Shown: positions 43,618 through 54,202, numbered from the stretch's first letter. The stretch is 64,000 bases of DNA from Pseudomonadota bacterium (GCA_018241765.1 JAFEDD010000043.1:36667-100666); one strand, 5' to 3'. Numbers and translations are program-made. Notes: generated by a model not told the origin, from the sequence alone.

Positions 43618-43641
43618 TTTTGTCTAACGCGTTAGACAAAA
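43618..43641. promoter_or_regulatory. Perfect 24-bp palindrome (candidate operator)
   Basis: TTTTGTCTAACGCGTTAGAC continued by AAAA reads the same on both strands. It lies between the tRNA-Asn terminator and the convergent end of the fic gene, not before any gene start I can identify. It could bind a dimeric regulator or be a remnant of an integration or replication-related site. Confidence 0.45.
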
Positions 43642-43780
43642 TCCCGCCCGAGGCACCCTCCGCGCACCGCGATTGCGACCCGATGAAGACGGGTCCGCAA
43701 CCCCCGCCTCCCACACGGCCAGACGCTCCTCATCCGCCACATAACGGTCACGGCCGCGTTCCTTGAACTTGCGGTCGCGG

Positions 43781-44905
43781 CTACTGCGGCAGATCGCTGA
43801 GCTCGTAACGGGTGCTACGCCCGCCCGCATCCAGCTTCCGCAGTACGCCTCGCGCCAGCAGGTCGTTGATGTCGCGCAGCGCCGTATCCGGCGAGCAGTT
43901 GGCGATGGACGCCCACTTGCTACTGGTGAGCTTGCCTTCGAACCCGTCGAGCAGCTTGTTCAGCAACTTCACCTGCCGTTCGTTCAGTGGTGTCGTCGCC
44001 CAGCGCTGCCAAAACCGCGCTTTGGTCAGCACTGCGTCGAGTATGTACTGCGCCTGATCGACGGCGCGATGCAGCGTGGCGAGGAACCAGGCGAGCCACT
44101 CGGTGACGTCCATCGACCGTTTCTGCGTCCGCTCAAGGATCTCGTAATAGGCCTTGCGTTCGCGCTGGATCTGCGCCGACAAACTGTAGAACCGCTGTGA
44201 ACTGCCGTCGGCGCGAGCCAGCAGCAGATCACCGATGGCACGGGCGATACGACCGTTGCCGTCGTCGAAGGGGTGCAACGTAACGAACCCCAGGTGGCCG
44301 AGGCCAGCCTTGAGCAGCGGCGCTTCGTTCGACCCTCCATTCAGCCAGTCGAGGAAGCGGCTGGTTTCGGCCTCGAGGCGATCGGCAGGCGGCGCTTCGA
44401 AATGCACACGCTGGCGGCCGATGGGGCCCGACACCACTTGCATCGGGCCGGTGGCATCGTCGCGCCAGCCGCCGACCTTGATCCTGGAAAGGCCGGAATA
44501 GCCGGTGGGAAACAGTGCGGCATGCCAACCGAACAGCCGCTCCGGCGTGACCGACGCCTCGCAGTTGCCCGTGGCATCCAGCACCATCTCGACCACGCCC
44601 TCAACGTGCCGATCGACCGGTGCCAGGGCCCCGATGTCCACGCCCAGCCTGCGCGCGATGGACGAGCGCACGGATGCGACATTGAGTCGCTCGCCCTCGA
44701 TCTCGCTGGTCTTGACCACGTCCTCGGTGAGCGTCGCAAGACTCGCCTGGTCGCGCAGCGCCATGCCCACGTCGGACAGACGCCCCATCAAGAGGCCCTG
44801 GGCGCGGCTCACCTCGGCCATCGACCCGGCCAGAGCAGCGAGGTCGAAGCGCCAGTTCGGCCAGTCACCCGCCTGCCAGATGTATTTGTAATTACCGCTA
44901 TCCAT
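43781..44905 (-). CDS. Fic-domain protein with N-terminal inhibitory helix
   Basis: A 374-residue Fic protein. The active site HPFDDGNGRIAR (211-222) is intact, with the His, acidic residue and Arg needed for AMP transfer from ATP to hydroxyl groups of target proteins. TSEIEGE (66-72) fits the (S/T)xxxE(G/N) inhibitory motif, so this is a self-inhibited class-II Fic. The C-terminal part (SSKWASIANCSPDTALRDIN) is a winged-helix-like DNA-binding module, which may allow autoregulation. The ATG at 44905 gives the family-typical YIWQAGDWPNWRF start. No separate antitoxin gene is adjacent. Confidence 0.92.
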   Translation of the reverse strand: MDSGNYKYIWQAGDWPNWRFDLAALAGSMAEVSRAQGLLMGRLSDVGMALRDQASLATLTEDVVKTSEIEGERLNVASVRSSIARRLGVDIGALAPVDRHVEGVVEMVLDATGNCEASVTPERLFGWHAALFPTGYSGLSRIKVGGWRDDATGPMQVVSGPIGRQRVHFEAPPADRLEAETSRFLDWLNGGSNEAPLLKAGLGHLGFVTLHPFDDGNGRIARAIGDLLLARADGSSQRFYSLSAQIQRERKAYYEILERTQKRSMDVTEWLAWFLATLHRAVDQAQYILDAVLTKARFWQRWATTPLNERQVKLLNKLLDGFEGKLTSSKWASIANCSPDTALRDINDLLARGVLRKLDAGGRSTRYELSDLPQ

Positions 44906-45111
44906 GCGGAGATTATGAGGCGCAATCGCCGCACACGCAAGTTGTTCTCCGCACGATACACGGTAATTACGCGCGCCATTCATCGCACGGCAGGCCTCGT
45001 CTATGCTCTGCGAATACGACGTCGGCGCGGCTGATTGTCTGTCTCGTCGAACGCTCGATGCGGGTTGACCGCCATCGGTACGATAGCTCCGCGCTTCTGC
45101 CTTGATCGACC

Positions 45112-45975
45112 ATGAATGCTTCCCCGTTACGTTCGTTCGCAACCGTTCAAGGGATCGCTCTCACCGTCGGTGCCATCGCGTGGGTCGGATGGGCAAGGGG
45201 GGTGAGTCTCACCGAGGGCGTGATCGGATTGGGTGTGCTGGGCGCTGCGTTCGCGGCGTGGCTCGCGTGGCGCAAGGGATGGATCGGCGCGTGGGAGGTG
45301 CTGATGCTCGAGGCGGGCGCGGCGGCGACAGCGACCAGCGCACTCGGCATGCAGCACGCCCACTGGGTGGCGAAGCCGCTGGCCATGGTGTTCGCGCTGG
45401 CTGCGGTCGCCGAAGGCGCGCGCCGGGCAATCCCAGGCGATCGAGGTGACCGGCATCGGCCGTTCCGATGGCTGGCCGCAGCGCTCGCCGCTTCGCTGGC
45501 TGGCGACGTGTTCCTGATGCTGCGTGGTCTTTTCATTCCGGGGCTGATCAGTTTCCTTGTTGCGCACCTGTGCTATCTCGTGCTTCTGCGGCGTGGCGTG
45601 CCATGGTTCGGCCACCGTCCGGCGCTGTTCGCTACGCTTGCGCTGGCCGTGGCGATGTACACCTGGCTGTGGCTAGCGGGGCTGCCAACGATGCTGCGCG
45701 CGCCGGTGGCCGCCTACGTGCTTGTCATTGCCGCGATGGCCGCGCAGGCGTGGAGTCGGCAGCGCGCGTTGGCGACGCGTTCGGCGCTGCTGGTGGCGTT
45801 GGGGGCGTGCAGTTTCATGGCGAGCGATTCGCTGCTTGCGATCAACCGCTTCGTCACGCCGTTGCCGTGGTCGCCGCTGCTGATTCTGCCGACCTACTAC
45901 GCCGCTCAGGCATTGATCGTGCATGGCATGCTGAACGAGGGCTCACGCCCGGCCAGCGCATCGACATCGGGTTGA
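45112..45975 (+). CDS. YhhN family membrane protein (lysoplasmalogenase-like)
   Basis: A 287-residue polytopic inner-membrane protein. The conserved acidic motifs of the TMEM86/YhhN family are present: KPLAMVFAL, SLAGDVFLM, and SFMASDSLLAINRF followed by LILPTYYAAQALI. Animal TMEM86B cleaves the vinyl-ether bond of lysoplasmalogen; the bacterial role is less certain. An extra two N-terminal helices precede the core. It is divergent from fic and convergent with the acyl-CoA ligase. Confidence 0.87.
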   Translation: MNASPLRSFATVQGIALTVGAIAWVGWARGVSLTEGVIGLGVLGAAFAAWLAWRKGWIGAWEVLMLEAGAAATATSALGMQHAHWVAKPLAMVFALAAVAEGARRAIPGDRGDRHRPFRWLAAALAASLAGDVFLMLRGLFIPGLISFLVAHLCYLVLLRRGVPWFGHRPALFATLALAVAMYTWLWLAGLPTMLRAPVAAYVLVIAAMAAQAWSRQRALATRSALLVALGACSFMASDSLLAINRFVTPLPWSPLLILPTYYAAQALIVHGMLNEGSRPASASTSG

Positions 45976-45993
45976 CGGGCGCGGTGCTGCCCA

Positions 45994-47637
45994 CTACACG
46001 TCGATCGCTCCGGCGGAATCGGCGCGCTTTCGCAATTCGAACTTCTGGATCTTGCCGGTGCTGGTCTTCGGCAATTCACCGAACACGATGGCGCGTGGCA
46101 CCTTGAAGCCGGCAAGGTGCTGCTTGCAGTGGGCGATGATGTCGGCCTCGCGGACCTCCGCACCCGACTTCAGTTCGATGAAGGCGCACGGCGTTTCGCC
46201 CCACTTTGCGTCGGGTTTGGCGACGACGGCGGCGGCGAGCACGGCAGGGTGACGGTACAGCACGTCCTCGACTTCGATCGAGGAGATGTTCTCACCGCCC
46301 GAGATGATGATGTCCTTGCTGCGATCCTTGATGCGGATGTAGCCGTCGGGATATTGAACCGCCAGATCGCCGGAATGGAACCAGCCGCCGGCGAAGGCCT
46401 CGGTGCTTGCCTGCGGGTTCTTCAGATAGCCCTTCATCGTGATGTTGCCACGGAACATGATCTCGCCCATCGTCTCGCCGTCCATCGGCACCGGCTGCAT
46501 GGTGTTCGGATCGAGTACGCGGGCGTCGCGCTGCAGGTGATAGCGCACGCCTTGGCGCGCGTTCAACCGTGCCCGCTCACCGATGTCGAGCGGTGCCCAG
46601 CCATCGTGCTTGGCGCAGACCGTCGCCGGCCCGTAAACCTCGGTCAGTCCGTACACGTGCGTCAGATCGAAGCCCAGCCGCTCCATGCCTTCGATCATCG
46701 CGGCGGGAGGTGCCGCGCCAGCCACCATGCACTTGATGCCGCGCGGCAGTCCGGCCTTCATGTCGTCGGGCGCGTTGACGAGCAGGCTGTGCACGATCGG
46801 CGCACCGCAGTAGTGGGTGACGCCGTGGTTGCGGATCGCCTCGATGATCGCGCCTGCCTCGACCCTGCGCAGGCAGACGTTGACGCCGGCGCGCGCCGCG
46901 ATGGTCCAGGGAAAGCACCAGCCGTTGCAGTGAAACATCGGCAGGGTCCACAGATACACGGCGTGCTTGGGCATGTCCCATTCGAGCACGTTGCTGACGG
47001 CGTTGGTGGCGGCGCCGCGATGGTGGTAGACGACGCCTTTCGGGTTGCCCGTCGTGCCGCTCGTGTAGTTGAGCGCGATGGCATCCCACTCGTCCTCGGG
47101 CAACTGCCATTCGAAAGCGGGGTCGCCCTCGGCAAGCAGCGCCTCGTAGCTCAGTTCGCCCAGGCGCTCGCCCGGTCCGAACAGCGCATCCTCGACGTCG
47201 ATGACGAGCAGCGGGCTGCTGCGCGTGCGCAGCGTCAACGCTTTGCGAATGGTCGGTGCGAACTCCGCGTCGACGAGGATCGCCTTGGCTTCCCCGTGGT
47301 CGAGCATGAAGGCGATCGTCTCCGCATCGAGCCGTGTGTTCATCGTGTTGAGCACGGCGCCCGCCATCGGTATGCCGAAGTGTGCTTCGACCATCGGGGG
47401 TGTGTTCGGCAGCATGACGGCGACCGTGTCGTTGCGGGCGACGCCGCGACGCCGCAAGGCGCTGGCGAGGCGACGACAGCGAGCGTAGGTGTCCTCCCAG
47501 CTCTGGCGCAGCGCCCCGTGCACGATCGCCAGTTGGCTGGGGTACACCTCCGCTGTGCGTTGAATGAACGACAGGGGTGTCATTGGCGCGAAATTGGCGC
47601 CATTGCGTGGCAGATCGGTGTCGAAGATGCTGGGCAT
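45994..47637 (-). CDS. Medium/long-chain acyl-CoA ligase (AMP-forming)
   Basis: A 547-residue ANL-superfamily enzyme that activates a carboxylate through an acyl-AMP and transfers it to CoA. Motifs in order are NYTSGTTGNPKGVVYHHRGA (P-loop), VYGLTEVYGP, GWFHSGDLAVQYPDGYIRI, KDRSKDIIISGGENI (hinge) and the catalytic Lys in PKTSTGKIQKFELR. The pattern MFHCNGWCFPW is common in medium-chain and acyl-activating ligases of this clade. The ATG at 47637 fits; the frame upstream does not. It is divergent from a Bug receptor gene. Confidence 0.9.
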   Translation of the reverse strand: MPSIFDTDLPRNGANFAPMTPLSFIQRTAEVYPSQLAIVHGALRQSWEDTYARCRRLASALRRRGVARNDTVAVMLPNTPPMVEAHFGIPMAGAVLNTMNTRLDAETIAFMLDHGEAKAILVDAEFAPTIRKALTLRTRSSPLLVIDVEDALFGPGERLGELSYEALLAEGDPAFEWQLPEDEWDAIALNYTSGTTGNPKGVVYHHRGAATNAVSNVLEWDMPKHAVYLWTLPMFHCNGWCFPWTIAARAGVNVCLRRVEAGAIIEAIRNHGVTHYCGAPIVHSLLVNAPDDMKAGLPRGIKCMVAGAAPPAAMIEGMERLGFDLTHVYGLTEVYGPATVCAKHDGWAPLDIGERARLNARQGVRYHLQRDARVLDPNTMQPVPMDGETMGEIMFRGNITMKGYLKNPQASTEAFAGGWFHSGDLAVQYPDGYIRIKDRSKDIIISGGENISSIEVEDVLYRHPAVLAAAVVAKPDAKWGETPCAFIELKSGAEVREADIIAHCKQHLAGFKVPRAIVFGELPKTSTGKIQKFELRKRADSAGAIDV

Positions 47638-47810
47638 GGATCGAATTCTCCCGACAGGGGGGCGCGCGTGGTCGCCATCGGCGGCATCATAGTCCGGGTG
47701 CGCCGCATCATGCACGTCGGTTTCGGTTCCGATTTCGCCATGGGTGAGCCGGCATCGGCGCGGCGATGCGGCACGATACGGCGATCGAAACAACGGAAGG
47801 AGCAAAGCTC

Positions 47811-48770
47811 ATGTGGCGTCGAATGTCAGGCTCTTTGGTGCTCGTTGCCAGTCTGCTGTTGTCACAGTGGACGATGGCGCAGAGCGATTTTCCGAGCCAG
47901 CCGATCACGATCATCGTTCCCTACGCGCCGGGTGGCACCACCGATGTGCTCGGACGCGCGCTGGCGGCCAGCATGGGCAAGCAGCTCAAGCAGTCGGTCA
48001 TCGTCGAGAACAAGGCAGGTGCAGGCGGCACGCTTGGCGTCGTGGAGATGCTGCGCACGAAGCCCGACGGCTATCGACTGACGTTGGTGCCGGTCAGCGT
48101 GTTCCGGCAGCCCTACGTGCAAAAGACGGCCTACGATCCACTGCGCGATCTGACCTACATCGCGTCGTTTTCGGCCTATGACTTCATTCTCGCCGTCGCT
48201 GCCGATTCACCGTTCAAGAGCGTGAAGGATGTCGTGGAGCAGGCGCGGCGGCAGAAGGACAGCGTCGATTTCGGCACGCCGGGCAAGTTCACCGGCAATC
48301 AGGTCGCGATGGCGATGCTCGGCCGAACAGCCGGCGTTCGCTTCGTGCATCTGCCCTACAAGGGCGATTCGGAAGCGACGACCGCGCTGCTCGGCGGCCA
48401 TGTCAAGACGATCGTCAGCACCAACGGGGTATTGACCTTCATGGAGTCGGGCAAGGTGCGGGCATTGGCGGTGGCGGCGGAAACACGGCCACCTGCCTTT
48501 GCCCAGGTGCCGACGTTCCGCGAGGCGGGTTACGACGTGGTGGTTCCGTCGCCGCTGGGTCTTGCCGGCCCGCGCGATCTGCCGCTGCCGATCGTGCAGA
48601 AACTCGATGCGGCGGTGCGCGCCGCGCTCGATGATCCGGAGATGCAACGCGTCATCAAGACCTACGGCGTGCGCACGGACTATCGCAACCATCAGGCCTA
48701 TACCGAGTTTGCGCGCAAGAACTTCGAAGCCGAAAAATCGATCGTGCAGTCGCTCGACCTCAATGATTGA
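47811..48770 (+). CDS. Bug/TctC-type extracytoplasmic solute receptor
   Basis: A 319-residue periplasmic receptor with signal peptide ending QWTMAQS, followed by FPSQPITIIVPYAPGGTTD and VIVENKAGAGGTLGVVEML. GGAAGGAG lies just upstream of the ATG at 47811. The CoA-ligase gene begins 21 bases after the stop, so the receptor may capture the acid that the ligase activates. Confidence 0.9.
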   Translation: MWRRMSGSLVLVASLLLSQWTMAQSDFPSQPITIIVPYAPGGTTDVLGRALAASMGKQLKQSVIVENKAGAGGTLGVVEMLRTKPDGYRLTLVPVSVFRQPYVQKTAYDPLRDLTYIASFSAYDFILAVAADSPFKSVKDVVEQARRQKDSVDFGTPGKFTGNQVAMAMLGRTAGVRFVHLPYKGDSEATTALLGGHVKTIVSTNGVLTFMESGKVRALAVAAETRPPAFAQVPTFREAGYDVVVPSPLGLAGPRDLPLPIVQKLDAAVRAALDDPEMQRVIKTYGVRTDYRNHQAYTEFARKNFEAEKSIVQSLDLND

Positions 48771-48791
48771 TCGACGCGAGGAACCGGGCGG

Positions 48792-50342
48792 GTGAGTGGT
48801 GCCGCCTCGATGGGTGCCCTGATCGACGCCGACACGGCATTCATCAGCATGCCCGACTGCATCCGTGCGCACGCACGGATGGCGCCGGAGCGCGTCGCGC
48901 TTCGGGATGAGGCAGGCTCGATCAGCTACGCCGAACTGGATGCGTTGATGGACCGGGTGGCGGCGGCGTTGCAGCGCGATGGCGTGGGCGCTGGCGAGGT
49001 CATCGCGGTGGGGGCGCTCAATTGCGTTCGTTATGTCGTGCTGTTTCTCGGCGCTCTGCGTGCCGGCGTCGTCGTCGCGCCCCTTGCGCCGTCGGTCACG
49101 GCGGAGGACTTCGGCGCGATGGTGGCCGATGCCGAAGCGAGGTTGCTTTTCGTCGATGCCGCAACACCTGCCGATCGGGCGCGCGGCGTGCCGCGAGTCG
49201 CACTCGGCGCGGGCGTCGGTGACCGCGCCTTCGACGACTGGCTGGCCCCGCCGGGCGCTGCGCCCGCGCCCGTGGTCATCTCCCCCGAGATGCCGTTCAA
49301 CATCATCTATTCATCCGGCACCACGGGCACGCCCAAAGGCATCGTGCAATCGCATGGCATGCGCTGGGCCCATGTTCGACGCGGCACGCAATACGACTAT
49401 GGACCCGACGGCGCGACGTTGATCGCCACGCCGCTCTACTCGAACACGACACTCGTCGTGCTGTTTCCGACCCTCGGGTTTGGCGGCGCGCTCGTGCTGA
49501 TGGCGAAGTTCGACGCCCGGCACTTTCTGCAACTGGCCGAACGCTGGCGCGTGACGCACACGATGCTGGTGCCTGTGCAGTACCAGCGCATCATGGCACA
49601 CGATGCCTTCGCCGCGTTCGACCTCTCGTCGTTTCGCATGAAGTTCTGCACCAGCGCGCCGTTTCGCGCCGAACTCAAGTCCGATGTGCTGGCACGCTGG
49701 CCGGGGGGATTGACCGAGTTCTATGGCATGACCGAGGGCGGCGGTACCTGCATCCTCGAGGCGCATCGCCATCGTGACAAATTGCACACGGTGGGCAGGC
49801 CGGCGCCAGGGCATGACATCCGTCTCATCGACGAGGAGGGGAACGAGGTTGCACGCGGCGCGGCGGGTGAGGTGGTCGGGCATTCGCCGGCCATGATGAC
49901 CGCCTACCACCGGCAACCCGACAAAACCCGCGAGGTGCTCTGGTTCGACGCAACGGGCAAACGCTTCATCCGCACTGGCGACGTTGGCCGCTTCGACGAG
50001 GACGGGTTCCTGACGTTGATCGACCGTCGCAAGGACATGATCATCAGCGGCGGCTTCAATCTGTATCCGAGTGAACTTGAAGCGGTGCTGCTGCGGCACC
50101 CGGCGGTGCAGGAGGCGGCCGTCGTCGGCATCGCGAGCGAACACTGGGGCGAGACGCCGGTGGCCTTCGTCGTGCTTCGCGCGGGGGTGGGCGTGCCGCC
50201 CGAGGAGCTTCGCGCCTGGTTCAACGAGCGCGTCGGCAAGACCCAGCGCCTGGCCGATCTGCGGCTTGTCGAAGCGTTGCCGCGCAGCGCGATCGGCAAG
50301 GTGCTGAAGCGCTCGCTGCGCGACGCCTACACGGCGATCTGA
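48792..50342 (+). CDS. AMP-dependent acyl-CoA synthetase/ligase
   Basis: A 516-residue ANL enzyme. Visible are IIYSSGTTGTPKGIVQSHG (P-loop), EFYGMTEGGGTC, FIRTGDVGRFDEDGFL, DRRKDMIISGGFNLYPSE and the catalytic Lys region LPRSAIGKVLKRSLRD. The GTG at 48792 is the best start. It probably forms an operon with the Bug receptor, suggesting uptake and CoA activation of the same carboxylate, perhaps an aromatic or acyl acid. The substrate pocket cannot be read with confidence. Confidence 0.88.
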   Translation: MSGAASMGALIDADTAFISMPDCIRAHARMAPERVALRDEAGSISYAELDALMDRVAAALQRDGVGAGEVIAVGALNCVRYVVLFLGALRAGVVVAPLAPSVTAEDFGAMVADAEARLLFVDAATPADRARGVPRVALGAGVGDRAFDDWLAPPGAAPAPVVISPEMPFNIIYSSGTTGTPKGIVQSHGMRWAHVRRGTQYDYGPDGATLIATPLYSNTTLVVLFPTLGFGGALVLMAKFDARHFLQLAERWRVTHTMLVPVQYQRIMAHDAFAAFDLSSFRMKFCTSAPFRAELKSDVLARWPGGLTEFYGMTEGGGTCILEAHRHRDKLHTVGRPAPGHDIRLIDEEGNEVARGAAGEVVGHSPAMMTAYHRQPDKTREVLWFDATGKRFIRTGDVGRFDEDGFLTLIDRRKDMIISGGFNLYPSELEAVLLRHPAVQEAAVVGIASEHWGETPVAFVVLRAGVGVPPEELRAWFNERVGKTQRLADLRLVEALPRSAIGKVLKRSLRDAYTAI

Positions 50343-50355
50343 GGAACGCGGGCAT

Positions 50356-50388
50356 GGCGGCCCGCGCCCACGGCTCTCAGGGGCCGCC
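50356..50388. terminator. Hairpin between convergent ligase and lpd genes
   Basis: An 8-bp perfect stem, GGCGGCCC (50356-50363) with GGGCCGCC (50381-50388), lies in the 52-base gap between convergent genes. No long T-tract follows on either strand, so termination may be partial. Confidence 0.45.
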
Positions 50389-50394
50389 GCGCTC

Positions 50395-51792
50395 TCAAAT
50401 GTGCAGCGCTTGGCCGAGGGCCCGCAGCGCGGCCTCCTGCACGGCCTCGCCGAGCGTCGGATGGGCGTGGATGGTGTGCGCGACGTCTTCCAGTCGCGCG
50501 CCCATCTCGATCGATTGCGAAAACGCCGCCGCCAGTTCGGCCACGCCGCGTCCGACCGCCTGCCAGCCGACGATCAAGTGATTGTCGCGACGGGCGACGA
50601 CGCGAACGAAGCCGTCGTTCGCTTCGATCGTCATCGCACGTCCGTTGGCGAGGAACGGGAACGACGCGTGCAGGCAGTCGAGCCCTGCCTTGGCTGCGTC
50701 CTGTGGCGACTGGCCGACGCTGACCACTTCCGGGTCGGTAAAGCAGATTGCGGGGATGGAGGCGGGATGGAATCGACGGTGCTTGCCGGCGATGATTTCG
50801 GCGACCATTTCGCCCTGCGCCATGGCGCGATGGGCGAGCATCGGCTCCCCGGTCAGGTCGCCGATGGCCCAGACGTTGCGCATCGATGTGCGGCACTGGT
50901 CGTCAACCTTCACCGCGCGTCCGGCCATGTCCAGTTGCAGGCTTTCCAGCCCGAAGCCCTCGCTGCGTGGGCGCCGACCCACCGACACCAGCACTTGATC
51001 GGCGGAGAGCGTGAATTCGTCGGCCGTGGCCGTGCGCACGCGCACGCCACCGCCCTGCGCCGCAGGGCCCAGCACCGAAGAGTTCAGGTAGAGGTCGACG
51101 CCGAGTTTTTTCAGCGCCGAATGCACCGGCTTGGTCAATTCGTCGTCATAGGCCGGCAGGATGCGCTCGGTGGCTTCGACCACGGCAACCTCGGAGCCGA
51201 GCTTGCGATAAGCGATGCCGAGTTCGAGTCCGATGTAGCCGGCGCCGACCACGACGAGCCGTTTGGGTAGCTTCGTCGGCGACAGCGCTTCGGTCGAGGA
51301 GAGGATGTTGCCGGCAAACGGCAGGAACGAGAGTTCGGTGGCCACCGAGCCGGTCGCGAGCAGCAGGTGCTCGCACTGGATGCGTTGCGTGCTGCCGTCG
51401 GCGGAGACGACGTCGACGCTCTTGCCGTCGACGATGGTGGCGCGACCTTCGATCACTTGCACGTTGTGCTTTTTCAGCAACGAGGCGACGCCCGTGGTGA
51501 GGCGGCCGACGATGCCGTCTTTCCAGCGCACCGTCTGTGCGATGTCGATGGAGGGCTGTTCGGCGCGGATGCCGAGCGCCGAGTGGCCGTCGAAGTGGCG
51601 CAGCTTGTCGAATTCTTCCGCAGCGTGAATCAGCGCCTTCGAGGGAATGCAGCCGATGGTCAGGCAGGTGCCGCCGGGGCGCGCGGCCTCGACCAGCACG
51701 GTCGGGATGCCGAGTTGGCCGGCGCGAATGGCCGCGACGTATCCGCCGGGACCGCCGCCGATGACGAGTAGCGTGGTGGAGTGCGTTTTCAT
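50395..51792 (-). CDS. lpdV: Dihydrolipoyl dehydrogenase, E3 of branched-chain keto-acid dehydrogenase
   Basis: A 465-residue FAD/NAD disulfide oxidoreductase that re-oxidises dihydrolipoyl groups on E2. It has [19 protein letters not shown] (FAD), the redox-active [36 protein letters not shown] (NAD), [17 protein letters not shown] and the C-terminal [13 protein letters not shown] with the catalytic His. The ATG at 51792 is the correct start although the frame stays open further. It is the last gene of the bkd operon, nine bases after E2. Confidence 0.94.
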   Translation of the reverse strand: MKTHSTTLLVIGGGPGGYVAAIRAGQLGIPTVLVEAARPGGTCLTIGCIPSKALIHAAEEFDKLRHFDGHSALGIRAEQPSIDIAQTVRWKDGIVGRLTTGVASLLKKHNVQVIEGRATIVDGKSVDVVSADGSTQRIQCEHLLLATGSVATELSFLPFAGNILSSTEALSPTKLPKRLVVVGAGYIGLELGIAYRKLGSEVAVVEATERILPAYDDELTKPVHSALKKLGVDLYLNSSVLGPAAQGGGVRVRTATADEFTLSADQVLVSVGRRPRSEGFGLESLQLDMAGRAVKVDDQCRTSMRNVWAIGDLTGEPMLAHRAMAQGEMVAEIIAGKHRRFHPASIPAICFTDPEVVSVGQSPQDAAKAGLDCLHASFPFLANGRAMTIEANDGFVRVVARRDNHLIVGWQAVGRGVAELAAAFSQSIEMGARLEDVAHTIHAHPTLGEAVQEAALRALGQALHI

Positions 51793-51800
51793 GGAGCTAC

Positions 51801-53126
51801 CTACTGCACGAACAGCATCGCCGGCGCTTCCAGCAGGGCGCGGATGGCCTGCACGAATTCGGCGGCATCCATGCCGTCTACGACGCGATGATCGAAGGAT
51901 GAAGAGAGGTTCATCAACTGCCGGGCAACGACCTGGCCGCCGCGCAGCATGGGCCGCTCGACGATGCGGTTGACGCCGATGATGGCGACCTCGGGTTGGT
52001 TGATGATCGGCGTGGTGACGATGCCACCCAGCGGGCCGAGGCTGGTGATCGTGATGGTCGAGCCCGAGAGCTCTTCTCGCGCGGCTTTGCCGTTGCGCGC
52101 GGCGTCCGCGAGTCGCACGACTTCGCGCGCCGTTGCCCACAGGTCGAGGGTTTCGGCATGCGTCAGCACCGGTACCATGAGGCCCGAAGGAGTCTGCGCA
52201 GCGATGCCCAGATGCACGGCACCATAGCGCGTCACGACGCCGGCTTCATCGTCATAGCGGGCATTCATTTGCGGGAAATCGCGCAGCGCGAGGATGACGG
52301 CGCGAGCGATGAACGGCAGCAGCGTGAGTTTGCCGCGGCTGGCGCCGTATTTCGCGTTCATGCGCTGGCGCAACGCTTCGAGTTCGGTGACGTCACATTC
52401 TTCGACGTAACTGAAGTGCGGGATGCGCCGCTTGGCGTCCTGCATTTTCTGCGCGATCTTGCGACGCAAGCCGATGACTGCGATTGCCTCTTCGTCGGTG
52501 CGTGCCTCATAGCCGCTGGCGACGGTCGTCGCGAGCGCTTTCGTGGCACCCGCCGCGTACGTCGCGAGATCCTCGTGGGTGATGCGGCCCGCCGGCCCGC
52601 TGCCGTGAACGTATTGCAGCTCGATGCCGAGGTCCCATGCGCGTCGGCGCACGGCCGGCGAGGCGAGCGGCTTGTCGCCGAGCGCGCGCAGTGGCACACC
52701 CCGGCGAGCGTCCGACGGGGCGGCGGCTGGTACGGGTGCGGCCGCTGGCGACGGTGCCGGTGCGGCAGCGGGTGGCACTTTCGCTGCGGGCACGGCCGGT
52801 GCGGTCGGTGGCACAGCGACAGGCGCCGGTGGCGCGGCGGCGGCTGCCGCCGCCGCTGCGCTGCCTTCCTTCACGTTGCCGGCGCCTTCGACCTCGAGGC
52901 GGATCAGTTCGGAGCCGACGGCGCGCATTTCGCCGACCTTGCCGCCCAGCGCCAGCACTCGACCGGCGACCGGTGAAGGAATTTCGACGTTGGCCTTGTC
53001 GGTCATGACGTCGGCGAGGGGCTGGTCTTCCGCGACCATGTCGCCCACCGCGACGCGCCAGCCGACGAGTTCGACCTCGGCGATACCTTCGCCGATGTCG
53101 GGCATTTTGATGATGTAGAGTCCCAT
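51801..53126 (-). CDS. bkdB: Dihydrolipoamide acyltransferase, E2 of branched-chain keto-acid dehydrogenase
   Basis: A 441-residue core subunit. The N-terminal lipoyl domain carries the lipoylation lysine in [16 protein letters not shown], followed by an Ala/Pro linker, an E1/E3-binding domain ([29 protein letters not shown]) and the acyltransferase domain with [14 protein letters not shown], where His and Asp are catalytic. It transfers branched acyl groups to CoA. The length and the single lipoyl domain match bacterial BkdB. It lies three bases after E1beta. Confidence 0.94.
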   Translation of the reverse strand: MGLYIIKMPDIGEGIAEVELVGWRVAVGDMVAEDQPLADVMTDKANVEIPSPVAGRVLALGGKVGEMRAVGSELIRLEVEGAGNVKEGSAAAAAAAAAPPAPVAVPPTAPAVPAAKVPPAAAPAPSPAAAPVPAAAPSDARRGVPLRALGDKPLASPAVRRRAWDLGIELQYVHGSGPAGRITHEDLATYAAGATKALATTVASGYEARTDEEAIAVIGLRRKIAQKMQDAKRRIPHFSYVEECDVTELEALRQRMNAKYGASRGKLTLLPFIARAVILALRDFPQMNARYDDEAGVVTRYGAVHLGIAAQTPSGLMVPVLTHAETLDLWATAREVVRLADAARNGKAAREELSGSTITITSLGPLGGIVTTPIINQPEVAIIGVNRIVERPMLRGGQVVARQLMNLSSSFDHRVVDGMDAAEFVQAIRALLEAPAMLFVQ

Positions 53127-53129
53127 CGC

Positions 53130-54202
53130 TCAGGCCTCCATTGCGCGCTTCATGGCCGCACCGACGCGGGCGGGAACGGGGAAGTAGAGCCATTCCTGCG
53201 CGTGCGGATAGGGCGTGTCCCAGCCGGTCACGCGCTCGATCGGCGCTTCGAGGTGGTAGAAGCAGTGCTCCTGGATCAGCGCCGCGAGTTCGGCGCCGAA
53301 CCCGCTGGTGCGGGTTGCCTCGTGCACGACGAGGCAACGCCCGGTTTTCTTGACCGAGTCGACGATCGTTTCGAGATCGAGTGGCCACAGTGAGCGCAGA
53401 TCGATGATCTCGGCATCGACGCCGGCTTCGCGGGCGGCGCATTCGCTGACCCAGACCATGGTGCCGTAGGTGAGCACGGTCAACTCGCGGCCGGGGCGGA
53501 AGACGGCCGCCTTTTCGAGCGGAATGCTGTAGTAGCCCTCGGGTACGTTACCCAAGGCATGTTTGCTCCACGGCACGACGGGCTTGTCGTGGTGTCCGTC
53601 GAAGGGGCCGTTGTAGAGGCGCTTGGGTTCGAGGAAGATCACCGGATCGTTGCATTCGATCGAGGCGATCAGCAGTCCCTTGGCGTCGTAAGGATTGGAC
53701 GGCATCACCGTGCGCAGTCCGCAGACGTGGGTGAAGAACGCCTCCGGGCTTTGGCTGTGGGTTTGTCCGCCGTAGATGCCACCGCCGCAGGGCATGCGGA
53801 TCGTCAGTGGTGCCGTGAAGTCGCCGACCGTGCGAAACCGCAGCCGCGCCGCTTCCGAGACGATCTGGTCGGTCGCGGGATAGAAATAGTCGGCAAACTG
53901 GATTTCGACCACCGGGCGCAACCCGTAGGCGCCCATGCCGATGGCGGCGCCCACGATGCCACCTTCGTTGATCGGTGCATCGAAGCAGCGGTTCCGGCCG
54001 TACTTCGCTTGCAGCCCCTCGGTGACGCGGAACACGCCGCCGAAGTAGCCCACGTCTTCGCCGAACAGCACGACGTCGTCGTCGCGCCCCATCATGACGT
54101 CGAGCCCCGAGCGCAACGCCTGGATCATCGTCATCGGCGATGTTTTGGTGCCGTCCGACGAAGGCGTCGCGGCCTGCTTTTTATCTGTGGTCATGGCGTT
54201 CA

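Noticed and set aside
43448-43714. Minus-strand open frame ending RPGLEPGTYGLTVRRSTD
   Set aside because: This peptide is read through the complement of tRNA-Asn and is a well-known annotation artefact.
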